Positions 33,923 to 43,860 of a stretch of DNA of 64,000 nucleotides are shown here, piece by piece. The stretch is from VRUE01 sp963699225. Lineage in GTDB: Bacteria > Actinomycetota > Thermoleophilia > Solirubrobacterales > 70-9. Under the pieces are notes generated by a model, which had not been told where the DNA came from, searched no databases, and saw only the letters and a program-made list of their open reading frames with translations. Positions within the stretch are counted from its first letter, which is position 1. Every line of letters begins with the position of its first letter. The stretch covers positions 434,001 to 498,000 of the forward strand of contig OY969423.1 in NCBI GenBank assembly GCA_963699225.1, in the 5' to 3' direction. Position numbers and translations under genes: made by a program.

Positions 33923-34501
33923 ATGTCCAAGGTCTTCGTAATAACTGGTCCATCTGGCGTCGGTAAGGGCACGCTGATCGCGCGCTTGCTCGAACGTGTT
34001 CCGGACCTCGAGCTCTCTGTTTCCGCGACGACCCGCGAGCCCCGCAAGGGCGAGGTGAACGGGCGCGATTACCACTTCCTCACCCCCGAGGAATTCGACC
34101 AACGGATCAAGGCCGAAGACTTCCTCGAGTTCGCCACCTACAGCGGTCACCGCTACGGCACCCTGCGCTCGGAGGTCCGGCGCCGGCTCGACGCGGGCCA
34201 CTCGGTCGTGCTGGAGATAGAGGTCCAGGGGGCTCGCCAGGTGCGGGCGGCGATGCGCGAGTCCGTGCAGGTCTTTATCGCCCCGCCGGATCCGACCTCG
34301 CTGCGCCGCCGGCTCGAGTCGCGCGGCACCGACAGCCTCGAGGCGATCGACGCGCGATTGGAAGTTGCCGAGCAGGAGCTGGCCGCCCAGGGCGAGTTCG
34401 CCCACACCGTCGTCAACGACGATCTCGACCGCGCCGCCGCTGAGCTGGAGGGAATCGTGCGCGCCGAGTTGGGGATACCTCTAGACTCCGGAGCCGAATG
34501 A
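33923..34501 (+). CDS. gmk: Guanylate kinase
   Basis: 192 residues. The P-loop is GPSGVGKGT (residues 9-17). The GMP-binding region is SVSATTREPRKGEVNGRDY, with FLEFATYSGHRYGT following, and IEVQGARQV completes the lid. It phosphorylates GMP to GDP. The ATG at 33923 opens the P-loop domain directly; the frame upstream runs into the repeat. It overlaps rpoZ by 4 bases, a standard actinobacterial arrangement. Confidence 0.95.
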   Translation: MSKVFVITGPSGVGKGTLIARLLERVPDLELSVSATTREPRKGEVNGRDYHFLTPEEFDQRIKAEDFLEFATYSGHRYGTLRSEVRRRLDAGHSVVLEIEVQGARQVRAAMRESVQVFIAPPDPTSLRRRLESRGTDSLEAIDARLEVAEQELAAQGEFAHTVVNDDLDRAAAELEGIVRAELGIPLDSGAE

Positions 34502-34731
34502 TCAAACCACGCGTTGACAAGCTCCTTGACCACACTGACTCCCACTACGCGGCCGTAGTCGTCGCCGCCAAGCGGGCCCGTCAGATCAACAGCTACTACC
34601 ACAGCCTCGGCGAGGGCAGCTTCGGCGAGTACCCGCCGCCAATGGTCGATATCCCCGGCGATAGGAACTACCTCTCGGTTGCGCTCGAAGAGGTCGCCGC
34701 CGGCAAGATCAAGTACGAGTACCGCTCCTAA
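34498..34731 (+). CDS. rpoZ: RNA polymerase omega subunit
   Basis: 77 residues. The conserved core VVVAAKRARQINSYY and the C-terminal LSVALEEVAAGKIKYEY are diagnostic of omega, which wraps the beta-prime C-terminus and aids assembly. The short length is normal. ATGA overlap with gmk. It lies 34 bases before coaBC. Confidence 0.94.
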   Translation: MIKPRVDKLLDHTDSHYAAVVVAAKRARQINSYYHSLGEGSFGEYPPPMVDIPGDRNYLSVALEEVAAGKIKYEYRS

Positions 34732-34765
34732 GCGCGCCCCGGCGCAGCCGGAATAAGGAACAGCC

Positions 34766-36010
34766 ATGGCCAGAATCCTGCTCGGCGTTAGCGGAGGGAT
34801 TGCCGCCTACAAGGCGCTCGAACTAGCGCGCCTGGCGACAACCGCTGGCCATGGCGTCCGCGTGCTGATGACCGAGGGGGCGACTCGCTTTGTCGGTGCC
34901 GCTTCCTTCGAGGGCATCGTCGGCGCGCCGGTGCTGCTCTCCGAGTTCGAGCGCGATCCGATGCGCGGCGCCTTTCCCGGCGATCCGACCCCCTCGCACG
35001 ACCCGATCGGCCACCTCGAGCTGGCCACCAACTGCGACGTCTACCTCGTCGCTCCGGCCTCGGCGAACACAATCGCCAAGCTCGCCGCCGGCCAGGCCGA
35101 GTCGATGGTCACCACCTCGTTCCTCGCCTGCACGGCGCCGCGCCTGCTGGCGCCGGCAATGAATGACCGCATGTACGCCGACGCTGCCACCCAGGCCAAC
35201 CTGGCGACCCTGCGCGAGCGCGGCGTGATCGTGATCGACCCCGAGGAGGGAGCCCTTGCCTCCCGTGGCGAGCATGGCAAGGGCCGCCTGCCCGACCCGG
35301 CCAGCCTGCTGGCACGGGTCGAAGCCGAGCTACCGACCGGCGAACGTCCCTGGGACGGCCTGCGAGTTCTCGTCACCGCGGGCGGCACCCGCGAGCCAAT
35401 CGATTCAGTCCGCTTCCTCGGCAACCGCTCCAGCGGCCGCATGGGTTTCGCCCTCGCCGCGGCCGCTGCTCGCCGTGGCGCCGACGTCTCCCTGATTGCC
35501 GCCAACGTCAGTCTCCCCGAGCCCCCCGGCGTCCACCGCATCGACGTCGAGACGACCGAGCAGCTCGCCGAGGCCGCCCGCACTGAGTTCCCCACCTCCC
35601 AGGTCCTCCTGATGGCCGCCGCCCCCGCCGACTTCAAGGCAAGCGACGTTGCAACCGGCAAGCTAACCCGCGACGCCTCCCTGGACCTTCACCTGGAACC
35701 CACCGAGGACATCCTCGCCAGCCTCACCGCCACCCGCACCGACGAGCAAACCGTGGTCGCCTTTGCCGCCGAAGCCGGCGACAACGTCGACCGGGCCCGC
35801 GAGAAGCTCACCCGCAAGAACGCCGACCTAATCGTCCTCAACGACATCTCGAACCCCGCAATCGGCTTCGAGAGCCAAGAAAACGCAGTAACCCTGATCG
35901 ACTCCACAAGCGATACCAAGGTCTCTCAAGCTCCCAAGGACGTCATCGCCGGGACGATCTTGGAGAGGGTGGACCAGCTTCGAGAAAAGGCAGCTAGCCA
36001 CTCCGGCTGA
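34766..36010 (+). CDS. coaBC: Bifunctional phosphopantothenoylcysteine decarboxylase/phosphopantothenate-cysteine ligase
   Basis: 414 residues. The N-terminal CoaC half is an FMN flavoprotein with catalytic H83 in PIGHLELA, the PASANT motif at 97-102 and APAMNDRMY. The C-terminal CoaB half begins at LRVLVTAGGTREPID and carries FLGNRSSGRMG and the KxKK-like AREKLTRKNADLIVLND region for CTP and dimerisation. It performs two steps of coenzyme A synthesis. A 91-bp palindromic repeat follows its stop at once. Confidence 0.95.
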   Translation: MARILLGVSGGIAAYKALELARLATTAGHGVRVLMTEGATRFVGAASFEGIVGAPVLLSEFERDPMRGAFPGDPTPSHDPIGHLELATNCDVYLVAPASANTIAKLAAGQAESMVTTSFLACTAPRLLAPAMNDRMYADAATQANLATLRERGVIVIDPEEGALASRGEHGKGRLPDPASLLARVEAELPTGERPWDGLRVLVTAGGTREPIDSVRFLGNRSSGRMGFALAAAAARRGADVSLIAANVSLPEPPGVHRIDVETTEQLAEAARTEFPTSQVLLMAAAPADFKASDVATGKLTRDASLDLHLEPTEDILASLTATRTDEQTVVAFAAEAGDNVDRAREKLTRKNADLIVLNDISNPAIGFESQENAVTLIDSTSDTKVSQAPKDVIAGTILERVDQLREKAASHSG

Positions 36011-36012
36011 CC

Positions 36013-36103
36013 GGCGGGTGGCGCGGTGGCGGGGGTCCCCCATAGCGCAGGGCGCCGCAGGCGTCCGAGCACATGGGGGAGGGCCGCCGCGACAGGACCC
36101 GCC
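36013..36103. repeat. 91-bp palindromic intergenic repeat, copy A1
   Basis: It folds as three helices: GGCGGGT with ACCCGCC (7 pairs), 36022-36030 with 36083-36091 (9 pairs), and TCCCCCAT with ATGGGGGA (8 pairs), capped by a GC-rich apical region. Copy A2 at 52340-52430 has the same length and only three differences. Two of them are the C36024-G36089 pair becoming T52351-A52416, a covarying change; the third is in the apical loop. It begins two bases after the coaBC stop. Confidence 0.85.
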
Positions 36104-36146
36104 GGCCTGCGGCGTGGGACCCGCTGGCCAGCCACCTCCGCCGAGC

Positions 36147-36152
36147 TATACT
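36147..36152 (+). promoter_or_regulatory. Minus-10 box (TATACT) of the rimP-nusA-infB operon
   Basis: TATACT lies 76 bases before the rimP ATG at 36224, after the palindromic repeat. A weak TGGCCA stands near minus 35. It lies upstream of the terminator-like hairpin at 36186-36209, so initiating polymerase would meet that hairpin first. Confidence 0.5.
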
Positions 36153-36185
36153 GACCCAAGCTTTTAGTGAGTCCCGATGTACCGG

Positions 36186-36209
36186 AAGTGGGCCTGGCCC
36201 ACTTTTTTT
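36186..36209 (+). terminator. Intrinsic terminator/attenuator in the rimP-nusA leader
   Basis: AAGTGGGC (36186-36193) pairs with GCCCACTT (36197-36204) around a CTG loop, running into seven T (36203-36209). It is a textbook terminator, only 14 bases before the rimP ATG and downstream of a TATACT promoter box. It could end coaBC transcription, or act as an attenuator of nusA, whose product stimulates such termination. Confidence 0.8.
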
Positions 36210-36223
36210 GCGCCTCAACGCCA

Positions 36224-36463
36224 ATGGCAGACCTCCAGCAAGACATTCAGCAGCAGCTTCTCGAGCTCGATTCCGAGCTCGATCTGGTCGCGCTCGAGCA
36301 GCCGAGCAAGGAAGCGCTGCGCCTCTTCATCGACCACCCCGGTGGGGTCGACCTGGCGCTTTGCGAACGGGTCACCCTCCACCTCAACCACCTGCGGGCC
36401 GACTACGCGCTGGAGGTTTCCTCGCCCGGTCCCAAGTACAGCAATCACAAGGAGATCCAGTGA
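36224..36463 (+). CDS. rimP: RimP-like ribosome maturation factor, N-terminal domain only
   Basis: 79 residues. The sequence matches the RimP N-terminal domain: LELDSELDLVALEQ, RLFIDHPGGVDLALCERVTL, and the end of that domain YALEVSSPGPKY. The C-terminal SH3-like domain of usual 150-residue RimP is absent, and nusA starts immediately (GTGA overlap), so the loss is real in this sequence and not a window effect. RimP helps 30S assembly at the S12 region; whether one domain suffices is unknown. I chose the ATG at 36224, after the terminator hairpin. Confidence 0.8.
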   Translation: MADLQQDIQQQLLELDSELDLVALEQPSKEALRLFIDHPGGVDLALCERVTLHLNHLRADYALEVSSPGPKYSNHKEIQ

Positions 36464-37943
36464 GCAAGGAGATCGTCGAAGCAGTCAAGGCACTGGAGCA
36501 GGAGAAGGGGATCTCCGCCGACAAGCTGATGGACGCGCTTGCCGATGCGCTCCTCTCCGCCTACAAGAAGACGCCCGGAGCGGCCAAATACGCCCGCGTC
36601 GACCTCGATCACGAAACCGGTGACTTCCTCGTCTTCGAACTGATCCTGCCGCCCGAGCTGGAGGAGAAGCTGCTTGCCGAAGCGGCCGAGGCGCAGGAGG
36701 AGGAAGAGCGCGAAGTCGACCCCGAGACGGGCGAGCTGCGCGAGCCCGAGGACCCCGAGCTGGACCCCGAGATGATCGCCCCCTACGAGGACCAGATCGA
36801 GACCCGCGACGTCACCCCCGAAGACTTCGGCCGCATCGCCGCCCAGACCGCCAAGCAGGTGATCCTGCAGCGGATTCGCGAGGCCGAACGGATGATGATG
36901 TTCGAGGAGTACCAGGACCGCGTCGGCGAGCTGATCACCGGGATCATCCAGCAGTCCGACAAGCGCTACACGCTGGTCCAGCTGCGCGAGCGGGTCGAGG
37001 CGCTGCTGCCCAAGTCCGAGCAGGTCTACAACGAGCGCTACGACCACGGCATGCGGGTCAAGGCCGTGATCACCGACGTCTCCGACTCGACCAAAGGCCC
37101 GGCGATCGTCGTCTCCCGTCGCAGCTCCGAGCTGATCAAGAAGCTCTTCGAAATGGAGGTGCCGGAGATCGCCGACAAACTGGTCGAGATCGTCGGCGTC
37201 GCCCGCGAGCCCGGTTACCGCTCGAAGATCGCCGTGATCTCCCACGCCGATGGCGTCGATCCGGTCGGCGCCTGCGTCGGCCCGCGCGGCTCGCGCGTGC
37301 GCATGGTCGTCTCCGAGCTGCGCGGCGAGAAGATCGACATCATCCCCCACAACGACGAGCCCGCCCGCTTCGTCGCCAAGGCGCTCTCGCCGGCTCGCGT
37401 GCGCGAGGTGATCGTCGATGACGACGAGCGCCAGGCGACCGTGATCGTGCCTGACGACCAGCTTTCGCTGGCGATCGGCCGCGACGGCCAGAACGCCCGC
37501 CTCGCCGCCCGCCTCACCGGCTGGCGGGTCGATATCAAGTCGGAGACCGAGTTCTCCCAGGAGGACCAGGACGTCGAGTACGAGGGCGAAGAAACCTTCG
37601 ACGGTCGCTGTATGGCGGTGCTCTCAAACGGGCGCCGCTGCCCCAACGCGGCGATCGAGGGCTCGACCTACTGCGGCCTGCCCTCACACCAGGCCCTGAG
37701 CCGCTTCGACACCAACCAGATCGCCGTTCTCGCCCCGATCCCCGAGGCAGAAGTCGAAATCCTCGCTGATCCCGACGCCGATCAAGGTCAGGTTGATGCG
37801 ATCGTCGCCAAGGCCGAGTCCGAATTTGTCGAGGAGGCTCCGGAGCCCGAAGCTGTTGAGGAGGAGCCGGCTGCCGAGGAGGATGGAGCTTCGGAGGCTC
37901 ACGCCGAAGCTGAACCAGTCGCCGAGGAGGCAGAGCAAGCCTA

Positions 37944-37944
<1 letters not shown>
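36460..37944 (+). CDS. nusA: Transcription termination/antitermination factor NusA with cysteine-rich C-terminal insert
   Basis: 494 residues. The N-terminal polymerase-binding domain (about 1-190, with a very acidic insert near 70-110) is followed by S1 (GMRVKAVITDVSDSTKGPAI), KH1 (ADGVDPVGACVGPRGSRVR) and KH2 (LSLAIGRDGQNARLAARLTG). After KH2 there is a compact motif C384-x9-C394-x10-C405-x4-H410 (CMAVLSNGRRC, then TYCGLPSH), which resembles small zinc-binding knuckles. A 75-residue acidic tail closes the protein. The start is GTG with AAGGAG at 36449-36454. It overlaps infB by one base (TAGTG). No ylxR gene lies between nusA and infB. Confidence 0.93.
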
Positions 37945-40199
<2,255 letters not shown>

Positions 40200-40200
40200 G

Positions 40201-40539
40201 ATGGCGACTCCTCGCATGCGCCGCATCAACGAGGTGCTCCGCGAGGTGATTGGTGCTGCCATCGCCGAGTTGAGTGACCCGCGCATCGGCTTCGTAACCG
40301 TGACCTCCGTGGAGACAAGCCCCGACCTGCGCGCCGCCAAGGTGCACGTCAGCGTGCTCGGCTCCGAGGAGGAGAAAGAGGCGACGATGACCGGCCTCGC
40401 CTCCTCACACGGCGTGCTGCAGGCGAAGATTGCTGCCGAGACGCGGATGAAGCGCACGCCGACGCTGAGCTTTCGCTACGACGAGACCGTCGAGCAGGGC
40501 ATGCGCATCAACGAACTGCTGGAGGGGGAAGAGCAATGA
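40201..40539 (+). CDS. rbfA: 30S ribosome-binding factor A
   Basis: 112 residues, KH-type fold. RMRRINEVLREVIGAAIAEL at the N-terminus, DPRIGFVTVTSVETSPDLR, and the C-terminal PTLSFRYDETVEQGMRINELL are the family motifs. It helps mature the 16S rRNA 5' end during cold growth. It overlaps the DHH phosphoesterase gene by 4 bases. Confidence 0.95.
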   Translation: MATPRMRRINEVLREVIGAAIAELSDPRIGFVTVTSVETSPDLRAAKVHVSVLGSEEEKEATMTGLASSHGVLQAKIAAETRMKRTPTLSFRYDETVEQGMRINELLEGEEQ

Positions 40540-41540
40540 GCGACGGCGGCGTGGCCACTACGGCCGGCATCGAGGAGGTACTCGCCGAGCTGCGCTCGCG
40601 CGAGCGCTTCCTGTTGACCGCCCATGAGGGTCCCGACGGCGACGCGCTCGGCTCACTGCTCGGCATGCATCACCTGCTCGGCCAGCTCGGCAAGGACTCG
40701 GTGATGTTCATGGCGGCGAAGGAGTTCCCGCTGCCGATCGAGTACCGCTTCCTGCCACTGGAGGAGGTCTTCCACGAGCCGCCGGCCGACATGGCCGATC
40801 GCACCGTGATCTTCCTCGACTGCGGCAACATCGACCGCATGCCGGTCGAGTTCCTCAGCGAGGGCGACAACTTCCGCATCAACATCGACCACCACCACGA
40901 CAACACCCGCTTCGGCGACGTCAACCTGGTCGAGATGGGTGCATCCTCGACGGCGGAGATCGTCTACGAGCTGGCGATCGCGCTGGGGGCGGAGATCACG
41001 CCCGAGATCGCGGCGGCGCTCTACGTCGGCCTGATCACCGACACGGGCAAGTTCATGTACGAGAACACCAACGCTCAGACGCACCGGATCGCCGCCGACT
41101 TGATCGACGCCGGGGTCGCCGTGGACGACACCTACCGCCGCCTCTACGAGCACGTTCCGATCGAGAAGCTGCGCCTGCTCTCGCGCGCCCTCGATGGCAT
41201 CCGGCGCTACTGCGGTGAGCGGCTGATCGTCTCCTACATCACCGCCGCCGACTACGAGGCCAGCGGGGGCGGTGAGGAGATGACCGAGGGAATCATCGAT
41301 CACCTGCGCTCGATCGAGGGATGCAAGGTGGCGGCGATGATCCGCGACAAGGGCGATCGCGGCCGCGCTGCGCGCAAGGTCAGCCTGCGCTCCAGTGGCG
41401 GTGAGATCGACGTCTCGGCGATGGCTCGCAAGCACGGCGGAGGCGGTCACAAGCGCGCCGCCGGCTTTTCGACCGACCTCGAGCTCGACGAGCTGGTCAC
41501 CTTCCTCTGTGGCGAAGTCAAAGCCCAGCTCGGCCCCTGA
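40536..41540 (+). CDS. nrnA: DHH/DHHA1 phosphoesterase (NrnA-like nanoRNase)
   Basis: 334 residues. DHH motifs: HEGPDGDALGS, FLDCGNIDR, INIDHHHDN, and GLITDTGKF. The C-terminal DHHA1 substrate domain has ARKHGGGGHKRAAGF. Enzymes of this type degrade two- to five-base RNA and dephosphorylate pAp, and in actinobacteria some hydrolyse cyclic di-AMP. It is at the usual place between rbfA and truB. All metal ligands are present. The gene ends two bases before truB. Confidence 0.92.
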   Translation: MSDGGVATTAGIEEVLAELRSRERFLLTAHEGPDGDALGSLLGMHHLLGQLGKDSVMFMAAKEFPLPIEYRFLPLEEVFHEPPADMADRTVIFLDCGNIDRMPVEFLSEGDNFRINIDHHHDNTRFGDVNLVEMGASSTAEIVYELAIALGAEITPEIAAALYVGLITDTGKFMYENTNAQTHRIAADLIDAGVAVDDTYRRLYEHVPIEKLRLLSRALDGIRRYCGERLIVSYITAADYEASGGGEEMTEGIIDHLRSIEGCKVAAMIRDKGDRGRAARKVSLRSSGGEIDVSAMARKHGGGGHKRAAGFSTDLELDELVTFLCGEVKAQLGP

Positions 41541-41542
41541 GC

Positions 41543-42196
41543 GTGTCGGCGACAAGGGCAGGCTCGCTGCTGCTCTGCGATAAGCCGGCAGGCAAAACCT
41601 CGCACGACGTCGTGCTCGCCGTGCGGCGCGAGCGTCGCGGCGAGAAAGTCGGTCATGCCGGCACCCTCGACCCCTTCGCCACCGGCCTCCTCCTCGTCCT
41701 GATCGGGCGGGCAACCCGTCTGCAGCGCTTCCTGGTTGAGCTACCGAAGACCTACGTGGCCCGGGCCCGCTTCGGCTGGCACTCCAGTACCGGCGACCCC
41801 GACGGCGATTTGAGTGAGACCGGGCGCATGCCGGATTCGCTGCAGCTGCCGGCGGGAACGGTGCGCCAGCGCGTGCCGATGACCTCGGCCGTGCGGGTCG
41901 GGGGAGAGCGGCTCTACCGCAAGGCCCACCGGGGCGAAACCGTCGAGACGCCCGAACGCGAGATCGAGGTCTACCGCGCCGAGTTGCTGGGCAGCGATGC
42001 CGAGGGCGCCAAGTACGAGATCGAGTGCTCAGCCGGCACCTACATCCGCACCCTGATCGAGACCCTTGACGACGCTTACTGCGCCGAGCTCCGTCGCACC
42101 GCAATCGGCCCCTTCAAGGTCGAGGACGCGGGCCGCGAGCTGGACTTGGATCAGATTTCCGATCTGGTGCCTGCCGCCGCCGAGGCCCTACGATGA
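41543..42196 (+). CDS. truB: tRNA pseudouridine(55) synthase
   Basis: 217 residues. The catalytic aspartate is D43 in GHAGTLDPFATG. The substrate motifs YVARARFGWHSSTGD and YRKAHRGE and the CSAGTYIRTLIE loop are present. It converts U55 of the T-loop in nearly all tRNAs. The usual C-terminal PUA-like extension of longer TruB proteins is missing, giving a compact form. Start is GTG, two bases after the preceding stop. Confidence 0.94.
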   Translation: MSATRAGSLLLCDKPAGKTSHDVVLAVRRERRGEKVGHAGTLDPFATGLLLVLIGRATRLQRFLVELPKTYVARARFGWHSSTGDPDGDLSETGRMPDSLQLPAGTVRQRVPMTSAVRVGGERLYRKAHRGETVETPEREIEVYRAELLGSDAEGAKYEIECSAGTYIRTLIETLDDAYCAELRRTAIGPFKVEDAGRELDLDQISDLVPAAAEALR

Positions 42197-42206
42197 GCGC
42201 CCCCCG

Positions 42207-43094
42207 GTGAGTATCCAGGTCACATCTCTTCCCGACGCCGAGCCGCGACCACGCCACGTCGCGATCGGCACCTTCGACGGCGTCCACCGCGGCCACCAGG
42301 CCGTGATCAAGGGCGCTGACACCGTGCTCACCTTTGATCCCCACCCGCTGGAGATCATCCATCCGGCTGCCCTGCCGAAGCTGATCATGCCCTTCGGGGT
42401 GAAGCGCGACGTGATCGAGGGCCTTGGCGTCGATGAGCTGGTCGTGATCCCCTTTGACCAGGAGTTCGCCCAGCGCAGCGCCGAGGAATTCATCGAGGAC
42501 GTGCTGATCGCCAAGCTCGGCGCCGAGCAGGTCTCGGTTGGCGAGAACTTCCGCTTCGGCGCCAAGGCCAAAGGCGACCCCGCCATGCTGGCTGCCCGCG
42601 AGGAGTTCGAGACGCGGGTCGTTCCACTGGTCGAAACCGACGGCGAGACGATCTCCTCGACCCGTATCCGCGCTCTCGTCGCCGCCGGCGACATGGAGGG
42701 CGCCCGCCACTGCCTCGGCGCTCCCTTCATGGTCGAGGGTGAGGTGGTCAGCGGCGACCAGCGCGGCCGCGAGCTCGGTTTCCCGACCGCCAACATCGTC
42801 CCCGACGACCGCCTCGCGATCCCCGGCCACGGCGTCTACGCGGCCTTTGCCAACGGCGTCCCGGCCGCGGTCAACGTCGGCGTGCGGCCGACCTTCGAGA
42901 GCGGCCGCGGGGTACTGATCGAGACCTACCTGATCGACTTCGAAGGCGATCTCTACGGCACCGAGCTACGAGTGGCCTTCGTCGAGCGCCTGCGCGGCGA
43001 GAAGCGCTTCGCCAGCGTCGAGGAGCTGATCGCCCAGATGCGAATCGATGTCGAGGACGCGAAGCGCGTCTGTGCTAGCTTCCAGCGGCCGTGA
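42207..43094 (+). CDS. ribF: Bifunctional riboflavin kinase/FAD synthetase
   Basis: 295 residues from a GTG at 42207. The N-terminal FMN adenylyltransferase half has GTFDGVHRGHQ, FDPHPLEI, and ISSTRIRALVAAGD. The C-terminal riboflavin kinase half has RGRELGFPTANI, GVYAAF, NVGVRPTF and ETYLIDFEGDLYG. It makes FMN then FAD. A longer frame upstream would overlap truB widely. No FMN riboswitch is visible before it. The gene precedes rpsO by 31 bases. Confidence 0.94.
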   Translation: MSIQVTSLPDAEPRPRHVAIGTFDGVHRGHQAVIKGADTVLTFDPHPLEIIHPAALPKLIMPFGVKRDVIEGLGVDELVVIPFDQEFAQRSAEEFIEDVLIAKLGAEQVSVGENFRFGAKAKGDPAMLAAREEFETRVVPLVETDGETISSTRIRALVAAGDMEGARHCLGAPFMVEGEVVSGDQRGRELGFPTANIVPDDRLAIPGHGVYAAFANGVPAAVNVGVRPTFESGRGVLIETYLIDFEGDLYGTELRVAFVERLRGEKRFASVEELIAQMRIDVEDAKRVCASFQRP

Positions 43095-43125
43095 CCTCCG
43101 CCAGGAGCACGGTTCTTTTTTCGAG

Positions 43126-43395
43126 ATGAGCCTGACCAAGGAGAAAAAAAGCGAGCTGATCGGCAAGTTTGGTCGCGCCGATGGCGACACCGGTTCTGCC
43201 GAGGTCCAGATCGCCCTGCTCACCGAGCGGATCAACGAACTCACCGAGCACCTCCGCGGGCACGCCAAGGACCATCACTCGCGCCGTGGCCTGCTGATGC
43301 TGGTCGGCAAGCGTCGCCGCATGCTGCGATACCTCGAGCGCCACGACCTCGAGCGCTACCGCGCCCTGGTCGCCGAACTCGGCCTGCGGCGATGA
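43126..43395 (+). CDS. rpsO: 30S ribosomal protein S15
   Basis: 89 residues, the standard length. The family core is DTGSAEVQIALLTERINELT, then KDHHSRRGLLMLVGKRRRML and YLERHDLERYRALVAELGLR. It binds the central domain of 16S rRNA. Unusually, its stop overlaps the ATG of a peroxiredoxin gene by 4 bases. It is in the canonical truB-ribF-rpsO order but pnp is about 2 kb further on. Confidence 0.97.
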   Translation: MSLTKEKKSELIGKFGRADGDTGSAEVQIALLTERINELTEHLRGHAKDHHSRRGLLMLVGKRRRMLRYLERHDLERYRALVAELGLRR

Positions 43396-43844
43396 TCGCC
43401 GCCGGGCAACCGGCGCCTGAGTTCACTCTGCGCAACCAGGACGGGGAGAAGGTCTCGCTTTCCGACTTTCGCGGCAAAAAAGTGCTGCTGGTCTTCTACC
43501 CGCTCGACTTCAGCCCCGTCTGCAGCGACCAGCTCTCGGTCTACCAGGAGGTCAAGCCGGAGATCGAGGCTAAGGGCGTGACCATGGTCGGGATCAGCGT
43601 CGACAGCGGCTTCGCCCACAAGGCCTTTCAGGAGAAGCTCGGCATCGACACGCCGCTGCTGGCGGATTTCGAGCCCAAGGGTGAGGTGGCGCGTGCCTAC
43701 GGCGCCTATATCGAGCAGACCGGGCACGCCAACCGCTCGCTCGTCCTCGTCGACGAGGAGGGCACGGTGGAGTGGGTCCATGAGTCGCCGACGCCGCTCG
43801 AGATCCCCGGCGCCAACCTGATCTTCGACGTGCTTCAGGCGTAG
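43392..43844 (+). CDS. Peroxiredoxin (AhpE/Bcp-like)
   Basis: 150 residues, thioredoxin fold. The peroxidatic cysteine is C44 in FYPLDFSPVCSDQL. The active-site proline and threonine/serine of the Px3-T/S-xxC pattern are present in modified form (SPVC), and the later arginine is in HANRSLVL. There is only one cysteine, so it is a one-cysteine enzyme needing an outside thiol such as mycothiol or a mycoredoxin. It reduces hydroperoxides. ATGA overlap with rpsO couples it to ribosomal protein expression. Confidence 0.9.
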   Translation: MIAAGQPAPEFTLRNQDGEKVSLSDFRGKKVLLVFYPLDFSPVCSDQLSVYQEVKPEIEAKGVTMVGISVDSGFAHKAFQEKLGIDTPLLADFEPKGEVARAYGAYIEQTGHANRSLVLVDEEGTVEWVHESPTPLEIPGANLIFDVLQA

Positions 43845-43860
43845 AGAGCGAGTAATTGAG

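Noticed and set aside
42180..42240. FMN riboswitch before ribF
   Set aside because: ribF starts ten bases after truB with no room for the aptamer and no conserved core.
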